A DNA stretch of 64,000 bases, taken from positions 1,426,001 to 1,490,000 of the forward strand of contig JAOSJV010000001.1 in the NCBI GenBank assembly GCA_027493935.1. The letters run 5' to 3'. The position numbers and the translations under genes were made by a program. The notes beneath the pieces were generated by a model, which ran no database searches, was not told where the DNA came from, and saw only the letters and a list, made by a program, of their open reading frames with translations. How positions within the stretch are numbered: the first letter of the stretch is position 1; each line of letters starts with the position of its first letter. Source of the stretch: Burkholderiales bacterium (GTDB lineage Bacteria; Pseudomonadota; Gammaproteobacteria; Burkholderiales; SG8-39). Shown one piece after another: positions 50,771 to 59,775 of the stretch.

Positions 50771-51307
50771 TTAGGCAGCCTTCTTCTTGGCGTTGGTCGT
50801 GGCCGCGCTGACGGCGGCCATGTTCGCTTCGGCGATCTCGCTGGCCTGCTTGGCGGCTTTCGTGAAGCTGTCGTACGCCGAGTTCGCGGCGGCGATCGCG
50901 GACTTCACCGCGGCGACCGCGACGTCCGAGCCGGCCGGGGCGTTCTTCGCGAACTTGTCGAGATAGGTCGCGACCGATTTGTTCGCTTCCTGGGCATGCG
51001 CCTCGAAGTAGCGCGTCATCTCGGCCTGGGACTGGCTGGCGACCTCGTACAGGCTGCGCTGCCACGCGATCATCTTCTCCATCGCGGGCTGCGCCGCGGC
51101 GGCGTTGACGTTCACGAACTCCTGCACATCCTTGACCGACATCAGCGCCTTCGCGTGCGCGAGACCGTCCTCGAACGCGGTCTTGGTCGCGTTGAAGTTG
51201 AGGGCCGAGATCTTCTCGATCGCGGCGAAGTTCGACTGGGCGAGGCCCAGCACCGCTTCGACGCTCGACTTGTTGGCGGCGGCGATCTGCTCGGGGGTCA
51301 CGTACAT
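50771..51307 (-). CDS. phaP: Phasin (polyhydroxyalkanoate granule protein)
   Basis: 178 residues, helical and Ala-rich: MYVTPEQIAAANKSSVEAVL at the start, then NFAAIEKISALNFNATKTAF and AAWQRSLYEVASQSQAEM-type amphipathic helices, with a Lys-rich end (TNAKKKAA). Phasins coat intracellular polyhydroxybutyrate granules, so the host probably stores PHB. ATG 51307 is preferred because AGGAG lies seven bases upstream; the ATG at 51313 is too close to it. A strong terminator follows, and an inverted-repeat pair lies upstream at 51431-51494. Confidence 0.93.
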   Translation of the reverse strand: MYVTPEQIAAANKSSVEAVLGLAQSNFAAIEKISALNFNATKTAFEDGLAHAKALMSVKDVQEFVNVNAAAAQPAMEKMIAWQRSLYEVASQSQAEMTRYFEAHAQEANKSVATYLDKFAKNAPAGSDVAVAAVKSAIAAANSAYDSFTKAAKQASEIAEANMAAVSAATTNAKKKAA

Positions 51308-51430
51308 GGTCATGCTCCTATGGTTGTTCGGCGTAATCGGTTGTTGCTCGGTGCTGCGGGTCTTGCTGTGGCCTCCGGCTGGATCGTCTAGTGCGATGCA
51401 CCATCGGAACCGTCCAGGAAGCCGAAATAT

Positions 51431-51494
51431 TGCGTTGCACAATCGAAATTGTACTGATGGATCATGAGAAGTCAACTATTTTTTGTGCGACGCA
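51431..51494. promoter_or_regulatory. Candidate operator pair upstream of phaP
   Basis: TGCGTTGCACAA (51431-51442) is repeated inverted as TTGTGCGACGCA (51483-51494), matching at 11 of 12 positions, in an unusually A/T-rich 65-base stretch. Phasin genes are commonly repressed by PhaR binding to TGC/GCA-rich sites at the promoter; binding here is inferred. Confidence 0.45.
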
Positions 51495-51636
51495 GCAACC
51501 TTTGCGATGCGACAGGATTTCGATTTTGGATTCAAAGCTTTGCGACGGTCGGCCCGGTAGGCGATGTGGGCCGGGCCGGGGCACCGTGGCTGCTAGAATG
51601 CGGGCCGCCGGCCCGCCAACGCGCGCGTTCGGCCGT

Positions 51637-52077
51637 ATGCCCATGAGCAGACCCGCCCCGCCCGCGCGCGCCGACTACCGGCACTTCCGCACCATGACGA
51701 CACGCTGGATGGACAACGACGTCTACGCGCACGTGAACAACGTCGTCTACTACGCCTATTTCGACACGGTGGTGAACCAGTACCTGCTCGAGAGCGGGGT
51801 GCTCGACATCGTCGCGAGCCCGGTGATCGGACTGGTGGTGGAAACGCAGTGCAACTACTTCAGCCCGATCAGCTTTCCCGACGTGGTGCACGCGGGGCTG
51901 CGGGTGGCGCGCGTCGGCGGCTCGAGCGTGCGCTACGAGATCGGGCTCTTCCGGAACGAGGACGCGGCCGCCTCCGCGCAGGGCCACTTCGTCCACGTGT
52001 ACGTCGATCGGGGCACCCGCCGGCCGATGCCGCTGCCCGCGCAGCTGCGGGCGGCGCTCGCCCGGCTGGCCGCCTAG
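51637..52077 (+). CDS. Acyl-CoA thioesterase (4HBT hot-dog family)
   Basis: 146 residues of the YbgC/4-hydroxybenzoyl-CoA-type hot-dog fold. The active-site strand-helix is TTRWMDNDVYAHVNNVVYYA (catalytic Asp in DNDVYAHVNN), followed by the beta sheet VVETQCNYFSPISFPD and ASAQGHFVHVYVD. It hydrolyses an acyl-CoA thioester in the cytoplasm. Start ATG 51637; ATG 51643 (MSRPAPP) is equally possible. TAGAAT 39 bases upstream may be its -10 box. Confidence 0.88.
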   Translation: MPMSRPAPPARADYRHFRTMTTRWMDNDVYAHVNNVVYYAYFDTVVNQYLLESGVLDIVASPVIGLVVETQCNYFSPISFPDVVHAGLRVARVGGSSVRYEIGLFRNEDAAASAQGHFVHVYVDRGTRRPMPLPAQLRAALARLAA

Positions 52078-52088
52078 GACGCGCGGCG

Positions 52089-53159
52089 TTGGACGAACCG
52101 GTCTCCTTCCGCGTAGAGAAGAAGCGCGCGCGCCTGCATGATCCGCGGCGCGGCTTCGCGGCGATCGACGTCGAGAGCGAGGTGCGCTACGACCCGCTGA
52201 CCGGAAACTCGGCGCGGATCTGCCACTTCGCGCACGGCGGAACGCGGCCGCCCGACCTCGCCGCAATCGCGGCGGCGACGCGCGAGGGGTGCCCGTTCTG
52301 CCCGGAGCGCATCGAGGTCGTCACGCCGCGCTTTCCGGACGACCTGGTCGCTGGCGGACGGCTGCGCCGCGGCGGCGCGGTCGTCTTCCCGAACCTCTTC
52401 CCCTACGACGACGTGTCGGGCATCGCGGCGATGTGCCCGGAGCACTTCTTCGCGATGGACGCGGTGCCGGCACCGGCGGTGCGAGACGGGCTCACCGCCG
52501 CGCGCGATTTCCTGCGCGTCGCGGCCGGGCACGTGGCCGGCGACACCGCCTACGGCATCGTGACCTGGAACTACATGCCGGCCTCGGGCGGTTCGCAGGT
52601 GCATCCCCACATGCAGGTCGTGGCGACGAGCAATCCCGGTAACGCGCTGCGGCGCGAGCTCGCCGCGGCCGCGGCCTGGCTCGAGCGGCGCGGCCGGGTT
52701 TACGGCGACGAGCTCGTCGCGACCGAGCGGGGCGGGCCGCGGTGGATCGGCGAGGCGGGCGGTGTCGCGTGGCTTGCGCCGTTCGCGCCGAGCGGCCTGC
52801 TCGGCGATGCGCAGGCGCTGTTCGCCGGGCGCGCCACCGTCACCGATCTCACGGACGACGACATCGCGGCCTTCGCCGAGGGCATCGTGCGCGTCCTGCG
52901 CGGCTTCGCGGCCCAGGGACTGTGGAGCTTCAATCTCTGCCTGATGCCCGACGCATGTGGCGGCGCTCGCGAGCCTCGCCGGCATGCGCTCAGCGCGCGC
53001 CTGCTGCCGCGCTTCTACCTCAACCCGCGGCTGCACGTGTCCGACGTGGCCTACATGCACCTGCTGCTCGAGGAGCGGTTCTCGATGACCTACCCCGAGG
53101 AGGTCGCCGCGCGGCTGCGCGACGCCTGGGCGGAGGCACCCGGCGGGGCGGGCGGCTGA
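52089..53159 (+). CDS. GalT-like HIT-superfamily nucleotidyltransferase
   Basis: 356 residues. Resembles galactose-1-phosphate uridylyltransferase in CPFCPERIEV (zinc cysteines), VFPNLFPYDD, and the catalytic GGSQVHPHMQVVA, where the first His of HPH is the nucleophile in the family. It may transfer UMP or AMP between sugar phosphates; no other galactose genes are near. TTG 52089 is the best start because the preceding ATGs are in the thioesterase and none follows in a sensible place. Confidence 0.72.
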   Translation: MDEPVSFRVEKKRARLHDPRRGFAAIDVESEVRYDPLTGNSARICHFAHGGTRPPDLAAIAAATREGCPFCPERIEVVTPRFPDDLVAGGRLRRGGAVVFPNLFPYDDVSGIAAMCPEHFFAMDAVPAPAVRDGLTAARDFLRVAAGHVAGDTAYGIVTWNYMPASGGSQVHPHMQVVATSNPGNALRRELAAAAAWLERRGRVYGDELVATERGGPRWIGEAGGVAWLAPFAPSGLLGDAQALFAGRATVTDLTDDDIAAFAEGIVRVLRGFAAQGLWSFNLCLMPDACGGAREPRRHALSARLLPRFYLNPRLHVSDVAYMHLLLEERFSMTYPEEVAARLRDAWAEAPGGAGG

Positions 53160-53164
53160 GGCCG

Positions 53165-54094
53165 ATGCGCGACCAAGGCGCTTTCCCGCCGCACCTGATC
53201 GGCCTGCTCGCGCTGCTCACGCTCGGCTGGGGGTTCAACTGGCCGATGATGAAGCTCGCGCTGACCGAGATGGCGCCGATGCACTTTCGCAGCTGGTGCC
53301 TCGCCGCGGGTGCCGTCGGCCTGTTCGCGATCGCGCACGCGAACCGGCTTGCGATCCGGGTACCGGCCGGCCAGTGGCAGCGGCTCGCCGTGATCGCGTT
53401 CGCGAACATGACCTGCTGGAACGTCTTCGCGATCTACGGCATCCCGCTGCTGCCGTCGGGCCGCGCGGCGATCCTCGCCTACACCATGCCGGTGTGGAGC
53501 GTGCCGCTGTCGCTCTGGCTCCTGAGGGAGCCGCTGACCGGACGCCGGGCGCTCGGCATGGCGCTCGGGTTCGGCGGCATGGTGGCGCTGCTCGGCGGCG
53601 AGATCCAGGCGGTCGGGCGCGCGCCGCTCGGCGCGCTGCTGCTCCTCGGCGCGGCGATCAGCTGGGCGCTCGGCACCGTGATGATCAAGCGCTGGCCGGT
53701 CGGACTGCCGGTGACGTCGTTCACGGCGTGGCAGATGGTCATCGGTGGCCTGCCGATCTTCGCGATCGCGGTCTTCGTCGAGCCGGGGAGCTTCGATCTC
53801 CTGGCGCTCTCCGCCGGTCCGCTGTTCGCGACCCTCTACAATATGCTGATCGCATTCGTCTTCTGCTTCTGGGCCTGGATGAAGATCGCGCGCAGCGCGA
53901 GCGTCGGCGCGTCGAGCCTCTCCGTGCTGATGATTCCGGTCGTCGGGGTGTTCAGCGGGATGGTCGTGCTCGACGAGCAGCCTTCGTGGCTCGACTACGC
54001 CGCGCTCGTGCTGGTGACGCTGTCGATCGCGACCGTGCTCGTGCCGCCGCGCGCGAACGACGCCAGCGCGGCGCAGCCGCCGGCCGAGCCCTGA
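53165..54094 (+). CDS. EamA-family (DMT) transporter
   Basis: 309 residues and ten predicted membrane helices in two EamA repeats. The first has GLLALLTLGWGFNWPMMK and YGIPLLPSGRAAILAYTMPVW; the second has GAAISWALGTVMIKRW and LMIPVVGVFSGMVVLDEQP. The family exports amino acids or other metabolites; substrate unknown. It starts five bases after the GalT-like gene's stop. Confidence 0.9.
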   Translation: MRDQGAFPPHLIGLLALLTLGWGFNWPMMKLALTEMAPMHFRSWCLAAGAVGLFAIAHANRLAIRVPAGQWQRLAVIAFANMTCWNVFAIYGIPLLPSGRAAILAYTMPVWSVPLSLWLLREPLTGRRALGMALGFGGMVALLGGEIQAVGRAPLGALLLLGAAISWALGTVMIKRWPVGLPVTSFTAWQMVIGGLPIFAIAVFVEPGSFDLLALSAGPLFATLYNMLIAFVFCFWAWMKIARSASVGASSLSVLMIPVVGVFSGMVVLDEQPSWLDYAALVLVTLSIATVLVPPRANDASAAQPPAEP

Positions 54095-54105
54095 CGCGCT
54101 GCCGC

Positions 54106-55035
54106 CTAAGCGACCGGGATCGTGCGCGTGCGCGGGATGCGGGTGCGGTCCCAATTTTCCGTCGCCCACGCCCACAGCGCGTCGACCTCGTTCAGCCCGG
54201 CCGGCGGCCGATGGCCGAGGAACCCGAGCGCCTGCCGCAGCGCGTCCGCCGGTCGGCCGAGGTCGATCGGTGCCGCGCGCGTCTGCTTCGAGAGCTTTTC
54301 CCCGCGCGCGTCCGTGGCGACCGGCAGGTGGCAATAGCGCGGCGTCGGCACGCCGAGCGCGCGCTGGAGGTGAATCTGGCGCGGCGTCGAGTCGAGCAGA
54401 TCGGCACCGCGCACGACGTCGGTGATGCCCTGCGCGGCGTCGTCGACGACGACGGCGAGCTGGTAGGCGAAGATGCCGTCGGCGCGCAGGAGCACGAAGT
54501 CGCCGACCGCGCGGGCCAGGCACTGTCGCACCGTCCCCTGCACGGCGTCCTCGAACGCGATCGGCGCGTCGCCGGTGCGGCAGCGGACCGCACGGGCGCT
54601 GCGTCCGGGCGCGAGCCCGTTGCGGCAGGTCCCCGGGTAGACGCGCTCGCGCGGACCGTTCGCCAGCGCGCCGAAACGCCCTGCGGAGTCGGCGATCTCC
54701 CTGCGCGAGCAGGCGCAGGGGTAGGTGAGGCCCGCCCAAGCGAGGCGGTCGAGCGCGGCGCTGTAGGCCTCGCCGCGGCGGCTCTGGAGAAGCACCGGCG
54801 CGTCGGAGGTCATTCCGAGCGCGGCGAGGCCGTGCAGGATTGCCGCGGCGGCGCCGGGCACGGTGCGGGGCGCATCGAGGTCCTCCATGCGCACTAGCCA
54901 CTCCCCGCCGTGCGCGCGTGCGTCGGCATGGCTGCCGACCGCCGCGACCAGCGAGCCGAAGTGCAACGACCCGGTCGGCGAGGGCGCGAAGCGGCCGCGG
55001 TAGCGCTGGGACGGATCGGCAGGGACGGGCAGCAC
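54106..55035 (-). CDS. gluQ: Glutamyl-Q tRNA(Asp) synthetase
   Basis: 309 residues, a truncated glutamyl-tRNA synthetase without the anticodon-binding domain. Class I motif FAPSPTGSLHFGSLVAA and KMSK-like KLSKQTRAAP; the zinc-binding CACSRREI is present. It attaches glutamate to queuosine in tRNA-Asp rather than charging tRNA-Glu. Converges on the EamA gene. The N-terminus MLPVPADPSQRYRGRF is family-like. Confidence 0.94.
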   Translation of the reverse strand: MLPVPADPSQRYRGRFAPSPTGSLHFGSLVAAVGSHADARAHGGEWLVRMEDLDAPRTVPGAAAAILHGLAALGMTSDAPVLLQSRRGEAYSAALDRLAWAGLTYPCACSRREIADSAGRFGALANGPRERVYPGTCRNGLAPGRSARAVRCRTGDAPIAFEDAVQGTVRQCLARAVGDFVLLRADGIFAYQLAVVVDDAAQGITDVVRGADLLDSTPRQIHLQRALGVPTPRYCHLPVATDARGEKLSKQTRAAPIDLGRPADALRQALGFLGHRPPAGLNEVDALWAWATENWDRTRIPRTRTIPVA

Positions 55036-55130
55036 GGGCAGCGCGTATATTGCCGCGCTTTCGGCTACGGTGCGGCAAGGGCCGCGCGTGGTGCGCTGCT
55101 ATACTTGCGCCGGCGGAACGTTGCGGCAGG

Positions 55131-55230
55131 TCGTCGTTCCCGCGCGAGAGCGCATGTCGAGCCTCGGCGAAGGGCGGGTGGACCGTCATCCCAGGGCATG
55201 CGCAGCGAACTGGTTGCTGGATCCCCGCGC
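55131..55230. repeat. Dispersed palindromic intergenic repeat, copy 3 (partial)
   Basis: TCGTCGTTCCCGCGCGAGAG at one end and a segment whose complement reads GGATCCAGCAACCAG at the other, with GTCATCCCAGGGCATGCGC between. Shares the TCGTTCCCGCGC arm with the repeat at 2183-2265. It lies in the gluQ/thioredoxin spacer. Confidence 0.45.
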
Positions 55231-55307
55231 CCCGATGATGTTCTCGGCGCCGGGTTTCGCGCCGACCACCTGCGCAGATTGCACCAGTCCGGGCGGGGAC
55301 GACAAGC

Positions 55308-55694
55308 GTGGCTACCGTCGAGCTGACCCAGCATAACTTCGAGCAGGTCGTGCGCCAGAACGACATGGTGGTCGTCGATTTCTGGGCGCCATGGTGCGCC
55401 CCGTGCCGGGCCTTCCGCCCGGCCTTCGAAGCCGCCTCCGAGCAGCACGCCGACATCGTGTTCGGCAAGGTGAACACCGAGGAGGAGCGCGAGCTCGCCG
55501 CGGCGTTCAACATCCGCTCGATCCCGACGCTGATGTTCTTCCGCGAGCAAGTGATCCTGTACGCGGAGGCGGGGGCGCTGCCGCCGAGGATGCTCGAGGA
55601 GGTCCTGAAAGCGGCGAAAAGCGTCGACATGGACGAGGTCCGTCGTGACATCGCGGCGCAGGGCGGCGCGGCGCACGACGAGCCGGGCGGCTGA
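55308..55694 (+). CDS. Thioredoxin-family protein
   Basis: 128 residues from a GTG start. Active site VVVDFWAPWCAPCRAF; the CAPC dithiol differs from the CGPC of TrxA, and the cis-proline loop is SIPTLMFF. About 20 residues longer than TrxA at the acidic C-terminus. Likely a cytoplasmic disulfide reductase with a specialised partner. TATACT at 55100-55105 may be its distant -10 box; the palindromic repeat lies between. Confidence 0.9.
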   Translation: MATVELTQHNFEQVVRQNDMVVVDFWAPWCAPCRAFRPAFEAASEQHADIVFGKVNTEEERELAAAFNIRSIPTLMFFREQVILYAEAGALPPRMLEEVLKAAKSVDMDEVRRDIAAQGGAAHDEPGG

Positions 55695-55739
55695 CCGCCG
55701 CGCGCGCACCGAACGTCCGTTGCGAACCGAACCGGTCGC

Positions 55740-58367
55740 ATGACAGCCGCCGAACCGACGGCAGCGAACGACGCGTCGTCCGCGGCAGTGCTCGATGCGC
55801 GCCGGATCGATGCGCTCTTCCGCGAGTCGAGCATCGGCCTCGCGGTCGCGCCGTTGGTGGCTGCCGTCTGCGCGGCGCTCTTCTGGCGGCACGCCGGCGC
55901 GTGGGCGATCGCCTGGTTCGCGGCGGTGCTGCTGGTGAGCCTGTTGCGCTACGGTCTGTGCCGACGCTATGCGGAGCGTGCCGCCGGTGCGGCGCTCGGG
56001 CGTTGGGAACAGTGGTTCGTCGCCGGCACCGCCGTGCACGGCCTGGCTTGGGCGGCGCTCGCGGCGCTCGCGGCGTCGGCCGGCCCCGAGCTCCGGGTCT
56101 TCGCGACGTTTGCGGTGGGCGGCATGGCGATCGGCGCGGTCGCGCTGCTCGGTGCGAGCCGCGCCGCGTTCGCCGCGTTCACCGTGCCGAGCCTGGGCGC
56201 GATGCTCTCGGTCCTGGCGGTGCAGTCCGAGGCGCCGCAGCGCGCGATGGCCGTGCTGGTGCTCGTCTTCGGCGTGGCGCTGTGGCGCATCTACCGCAAC
56301 TTCCATCGCGAGCTGATCCAGAACCTCGCACGCGGGCTCGCCAACGAGCGGCTGCTCGCCGAGCAGCGCGGCCTGTTCGACGCCGCGACCGTCGGCATCG
56401 CGCTGGTGCGCGACGGCCGGATCGTCGACTGCAACCGCGCGCTCGCGGACCTGCTCGGCTGGTCGGGCGAGGAGCTGCTCGCGGCCCCGCACAGCGTCTG
56501 GGCGTGCGACGCGAAGGCGTGGAACGCGGTCATGGCCGAGAGCGGCGGCGCGGCGTGCGCCGGTGAGTCGTTCCGGCGCGAGGTCGATCTGCGGCACAAG
56601 GACGGCCGCACGGTGCGCTGCGAGCTGTCCAGCCGGCCGGTCTGGCCCGATGCGCCCGAGCGCGGCATGGTGCTCGTGCTCGCCGACCTGACCGCGCGGC
56701 TCGCCTCCGAGCGGGCGTTGCGCGAGAGCGAGCAGCGGCTCGACCTGGTGGTGCGTGCCTCGCAGGGCGGGCTGTGGGACTGGGACATCGCCGCCGACGC
56801 CACCTACTACTCGCCGAGCTTCAAGGCGATCCTCGGCTACCCCCCGGACGCCGATTTCGGCGCGATCTTCCGCTTCAAGGAGTGGTTGCACCCTGATGAC
56901 CGCGAACGGGTGCTCGTCGTCTGGTACCGCGCGCTCGCGCATCCGAGCGCCACGTTCGATGCCGAGTACCGCTTGCGCTGCGCCGACGGCGGCTATCGCT
57001 GGGTGCACGGGCGCGGGCTCGTCATCTGCGGCGCCGGCGGGCGTGCGGTTCGCTCGGTGGGATCGATCATCGACATCTCCGACCGCAAGCTGATCGAGGA
57101 GCGCCTGCGCGAGAGCGAGCGCCACTTCCGCTATCTGGTCGAGAACGCGAACGACCTCGTCTGGATGGTCGATCGTGACGGCCGCTGGACCTACCTCTCG
57201 CCGCGCGCCACGCAGCAGATCTTCGCCTGCGCGCCCGAGGACATGATCGGGTGCAGGATGGTCGAAACGCAGCCCGAGGCCGACCGGCCGCGCACCGAGG
57301 CGATGCTCGCCCGCGTGCTCGCCGAGGGCACTGCGTCGCATTTCGAGACGGGGCACTTGAATCGTGCGGGCGAGCGCATCGTGCTCTCGCTGAATGCGAT
57401 GGCGCTACGCGACGACGCCGGGCGGATTGTCGGCGTGACCGGCACCGCGACCGACATCACGCCGCTCAAGCGCAAGGAGGTGGAGCTCTCGGCGGCGCTC
57501 GAGGACCAGAGCCTGATCTTCGACTCCGTGGCCGAGGGTATCGTGATACTGCGCAACGGGGTGGTGCGCCGCTGCAACCGGAAGTTCGCGACCATGCTCG
57601 GATACGCACCGGAGGAGCTCGCCGGCAAGCCGGCGCTCCTCTGGTACGCCGACGCCTCCGAATGGAATCCGGACGCCTCGCTCCCGCGAGCGGCGCGCTA
57701 TGACCAGGGCGCACTCCAGTGCGAGATCCGCGTCAAGCGCAAGGACGGCAGCATGCTCTGGTGCGATGCGCGCGGGCGCCCGCTGCATGCCGACCGGCCC
57801 GAGGAGGGTTCGATCTGGATCTACATCGACATCTCCGCGCGCAAGGAGCGCGAGAGCCGGATCCAGCACCTGGCCGACCACGACGCGCTGACCGGTCTGC
57901 TCAACCGGCGCATGTTCGAGGATCGCTTGCGCCAGGCGATCGCGCTCGCGCGGCGCGGCGACCGCATGGTCGCGCTGATGCTGATCGACCTGGACGGCTT
58001 CAAGGTGGTGAACGACAGCTACGGCCACCTGACCGGCGATTACGTGCTGCGCACGGTCGCACGGCGCATCCTGGAGGCGGTGCGCGAGAGCGACACCGTC
58101 GCGCGGCTCGGCGGCGACGAGTTCGTCGTCGTGCTGATGGGGCCGAAGTCGGCGGAGGACGCCGCGCTCGTCGCCGAGAAGATCCTCGCCGCGCTGAGCG
58201 GACCGATCCCCGCCGGCGGCCGCCGCTTCGAGATCGGCGCCTCGATCGGCATCAGCATCTTCCCGCGCGACGGGCTCACACCCGAGGCACTGCTCAGCCA
58301 TGCCGACGCGGCGATGTACCGCGTGAAGGATGCCGGGAAGAACCGCTATCAGTTCTACAGCAGCTGA
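55740..58367 (+). CDS. Membrane-bound sensor diguanylate cyclase with four PAS domains
   Basis: 875 residues. Residues ~30-190 contain about six membrane segments (for example AIAWFAAVLLVSLLRYGL and LAWAALAALAASAG). Four PAS modules follow around residues 215, 345, 470 and 600, each with N/D-R/K-x(S/T)-type spacing. The GGDEF domain at ~705-875 has DALTGLLNRRMFEDR, the active RLGGDEFVVVL and MYRVKDAGKNRYQF, so c-di-GMP synthesis is expected. No inhibitory RxxD site is obvious. Starts 45 bases after the thioredoxin gene. Confidence 0.93.
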   Translation: MTAAEPTAANDASSAAVLDARRIDALFRESSIGLAVAPLVAAVCAALFWRHAGAWAIAWFAAVLLVSLLRYGLCRRYAERAAGAALGRWEQWFVAGTAVHGLAWAALAALAASAGPELRVFATFAVGGMAIGAVALLGASRAAFAAFTVPSLGAMLSVLAVQSEAPQRAMAVLVLVFGVALWRIYRNFHRELIQNLARGLANERLLAEQRGLFDAATVGIALVRDGRIVDCNRALADLLGWSGEELLAAPHSVWACDAKAWNAVMAESGGAACAGESFRREVDLRHKDGRTVRCELSSRPVWPDAPERGMVLVLADLTARLASERALRESEQRLDLVVRASQGGLWDWDIAADATYYSPSFKAILGYPPDADFGAIFRFKEWLHPDDRERVLVVWYRALAHPSATFDAEYRLRCADGGYRWVHGRGLVICGAGGRAVRSVGSIIDISDRKLIEERLRESERHFRYLVENANDLVWMVDRDGRWTYLSPRATQQIFACAPEDMIGCRMVETQPEADRPRTEAMLARVLAEGTASHFETGHLNRAGERIVLSLNAMALRDDAGRIVGVTGTATDITPLKRKEVELSAALEDQSLIFDSVAEGIVILRNGVVRRCNRKFATMLGYAPEELAGKPALLWYADASEWNPDASLPRAARYDQGALQCEIRVKRKDGSMLWCDARGRPLHADRPEEGSIWIYIDISARKERESRIQHLADHDALTGLLNRRMFEDRLRQAIALARRGDRMVALMLIDLDGFKVVNDSYGHLTGDYVLRTVARRILEAVRESDTVARLGGDEFVVVLMGPKSAEDAALVAEKILAALSGPIPAGGRRFEIGASIGISIFPRDGLTPEALLSHADAAMYRVKDAGKNRYQFYSS

Positions 58368-58433
58368 GGACGCGCGCGTGGCGCGTGCGGCACCGAGACG
58401 GGCGGCACGCGGGCGGCGGCGCGCGACGAGGAG

Positions 58434-59138
58434 ATGCGCGTGATCGAGGTACGCAGGGGCAACGACCGCGGCTATGCGGACCACGGCTGGCTGCGCTCGT
58501 ATCACACGTTCTCGTTCGCCGGCTATCACGATCCGGCGCACATGGGGTTCGGGCCGCTGCGGGTGATCAACGAGGACCGCGTGCAGCCGGGCGCGGGGTT
58601 CAGCACGCACGGGCACCGGGACATGGAGATCGTGAGCTACATTCTCGCCGGCGCGCTCGCGCACCAGGACAGCGCCGGCCACGGCTCCGTGATCCGGCCC
58701 GGTGACGTGCAGCGCATGAGCGCGGGCCGCGGGATCCGCCACAGCGAGTTCAATGCCTCGGACAGCGAGCCCGTGCATTTCCTGCAGATCTGGATCGAGC
58801 CGAACGTGCGCGGCATCGAGCCCGGCTACGAGGAGAAGCGCTTCGACGCACGGGCGCGGCGCGGCACGCTGCGGCTCGTCGCCTCGCCTGATGGGCGCGA
58901 CGGCTCGGTCACGATCCGCCAGGACGCGACGATCCACGCCGGACTTCTCGACGGCGCGGAGCGCGCCGTGCACCGCCTCGCGCCGGGCCGGCGCGCCTAC
59001 GTCCACGTCGCGCGCGGCACCGTGACGGTCAATGGGCATGCGCTAGAGGCGGGCGACGGGCTGAAGGCCGCCGAGACGCCCGAGCTCGTGCTCGCGCACG
59101 GCGCCGGTGCCGAGGTCCTGGTCTTCGACCTGCCGTGA
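58434..59138 (+). CDS. Pirin (YhhW-like bicupin)
   Basis: 234 residues with two cupin domains. The N-terminal domain has the metal-binding histidines in FSTHGHRDMEIVSYIL and IRHSEFNASDSEP; the C-terminal cupin is more degenerate. YhhW has quercetinase activity in vitro; the real role is unknown. Its stop overlaps the GTG start of the next gene by four bases. Confidence 0.9.
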   Translation: MRVIEVRRGNDRGYADHGWLRSYHTFSFAGYHDPAHMGFGPLRVINEDRVQPGAGFSTHGHRDMEIVSYILAGALAHQDSAGHGSVIRPGDVQRMSAGRGIRHSEFNASDSEPVHFLQIWIEPNVRGIEPGYEEKRFDARARRGTLRLVASPDGRDGSVTIRQDATIHAGLLDGAERAVHRLAPGRRAYVHVARGTVTVNGHALEAGDGLKAAETPELVLAHGAGAEVLVFDLP

Positions 59139-59713
59139 CCCAGGTCCGGGTGCTCGCTTTCGCAGGCAGCGCGCGCGCCGCGTCGCTGAACAAGCGCCTT
59201 CTGCGCGTCGCGGCCGATGCGGTCGCAGCCGCCGGCGCCGAGGTGACCGTGGTCGATCTCGACGACTATGCGCTGCCGGTCTACCACGGCGACCTCGAGG
59301 CGCGTGAAGGGATGCCGGCGAACGCCCGCACGCTGCGCGAGATGTTCCTCGCGCACGGCGCGCTGCTGGTCGCCTCGCCGGAGAACAACGGCTCGATCTC
59401 GGCGCTGCTGAAGAACACGCTCGACTGGATCTCGCGGCCGGTCGGTGGCCGGAACGGGCTGGTGCCGTACCAGGGCAAGGTGGCTGCGCTCGTCGCGGCC
59501 TCGCCGGGCGGGATCGGCGGCGTGCGCGGGCTCGCGCATCTGCGTGCGATCCTGGAGCGGCTCGGGGTTCTCGTGTTGCCGGAGCAGTTCGCCTTGCCGC
59601 GCGCCCACGAGGCGTTCACCGGCGACGGCGCGCTCGCCGAGCCGCGCCACCGGGCGGCGGTGGCGGGTCTCGCGCGCCGGTTGGTCGAGGTGTCCGGGCG
59701 ACTCGCGGGCTGA
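59135..59713 (+). CDS. NADPH-dependent FMN reductase
   Basis: 192 residues, flavodoxin-like. AFAGSARAASLNKRLL binds the FMN phosphate, LLVASPENNGSISALLKN is the conserved flavin/NADPH loop. GTG start at 59135, coupled to pirin, which suggests a shared oxidative-stress or flavonoid-related role. Homologues include azoreductases and chromate reductases. Confidence 0.9.
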   Translation: MTQVRVLAFAGSARAASLNKRLLRVAADAVAAAGAEVTVVDLDDYALPVYHGDLEAREGMPANARTLREMFLAHGALLVASPENNGSISALLKNTLDWISRPVGGRNGLVPYQGKVAALVAASPGGIGGVRGLAHLRAILERLGVLVLPEQFALPRAHEAFTGDGALAEPRHRAAVAGLARRLVEVSGRLAG

Positions 59714-59775
59714 GCCCGGTTGGCGCACAATGGCGTGCAGACGGGGCTTGACGCCCCTTGCGCGCCCGAGGCGCC

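Noticed and set aside
55065..57356. 763-codon minus-strand frame
   Set aside because: Antisense shadow of the thioredoxin and PAS-GGDEF genes, which have clear motifs on the plus strand.
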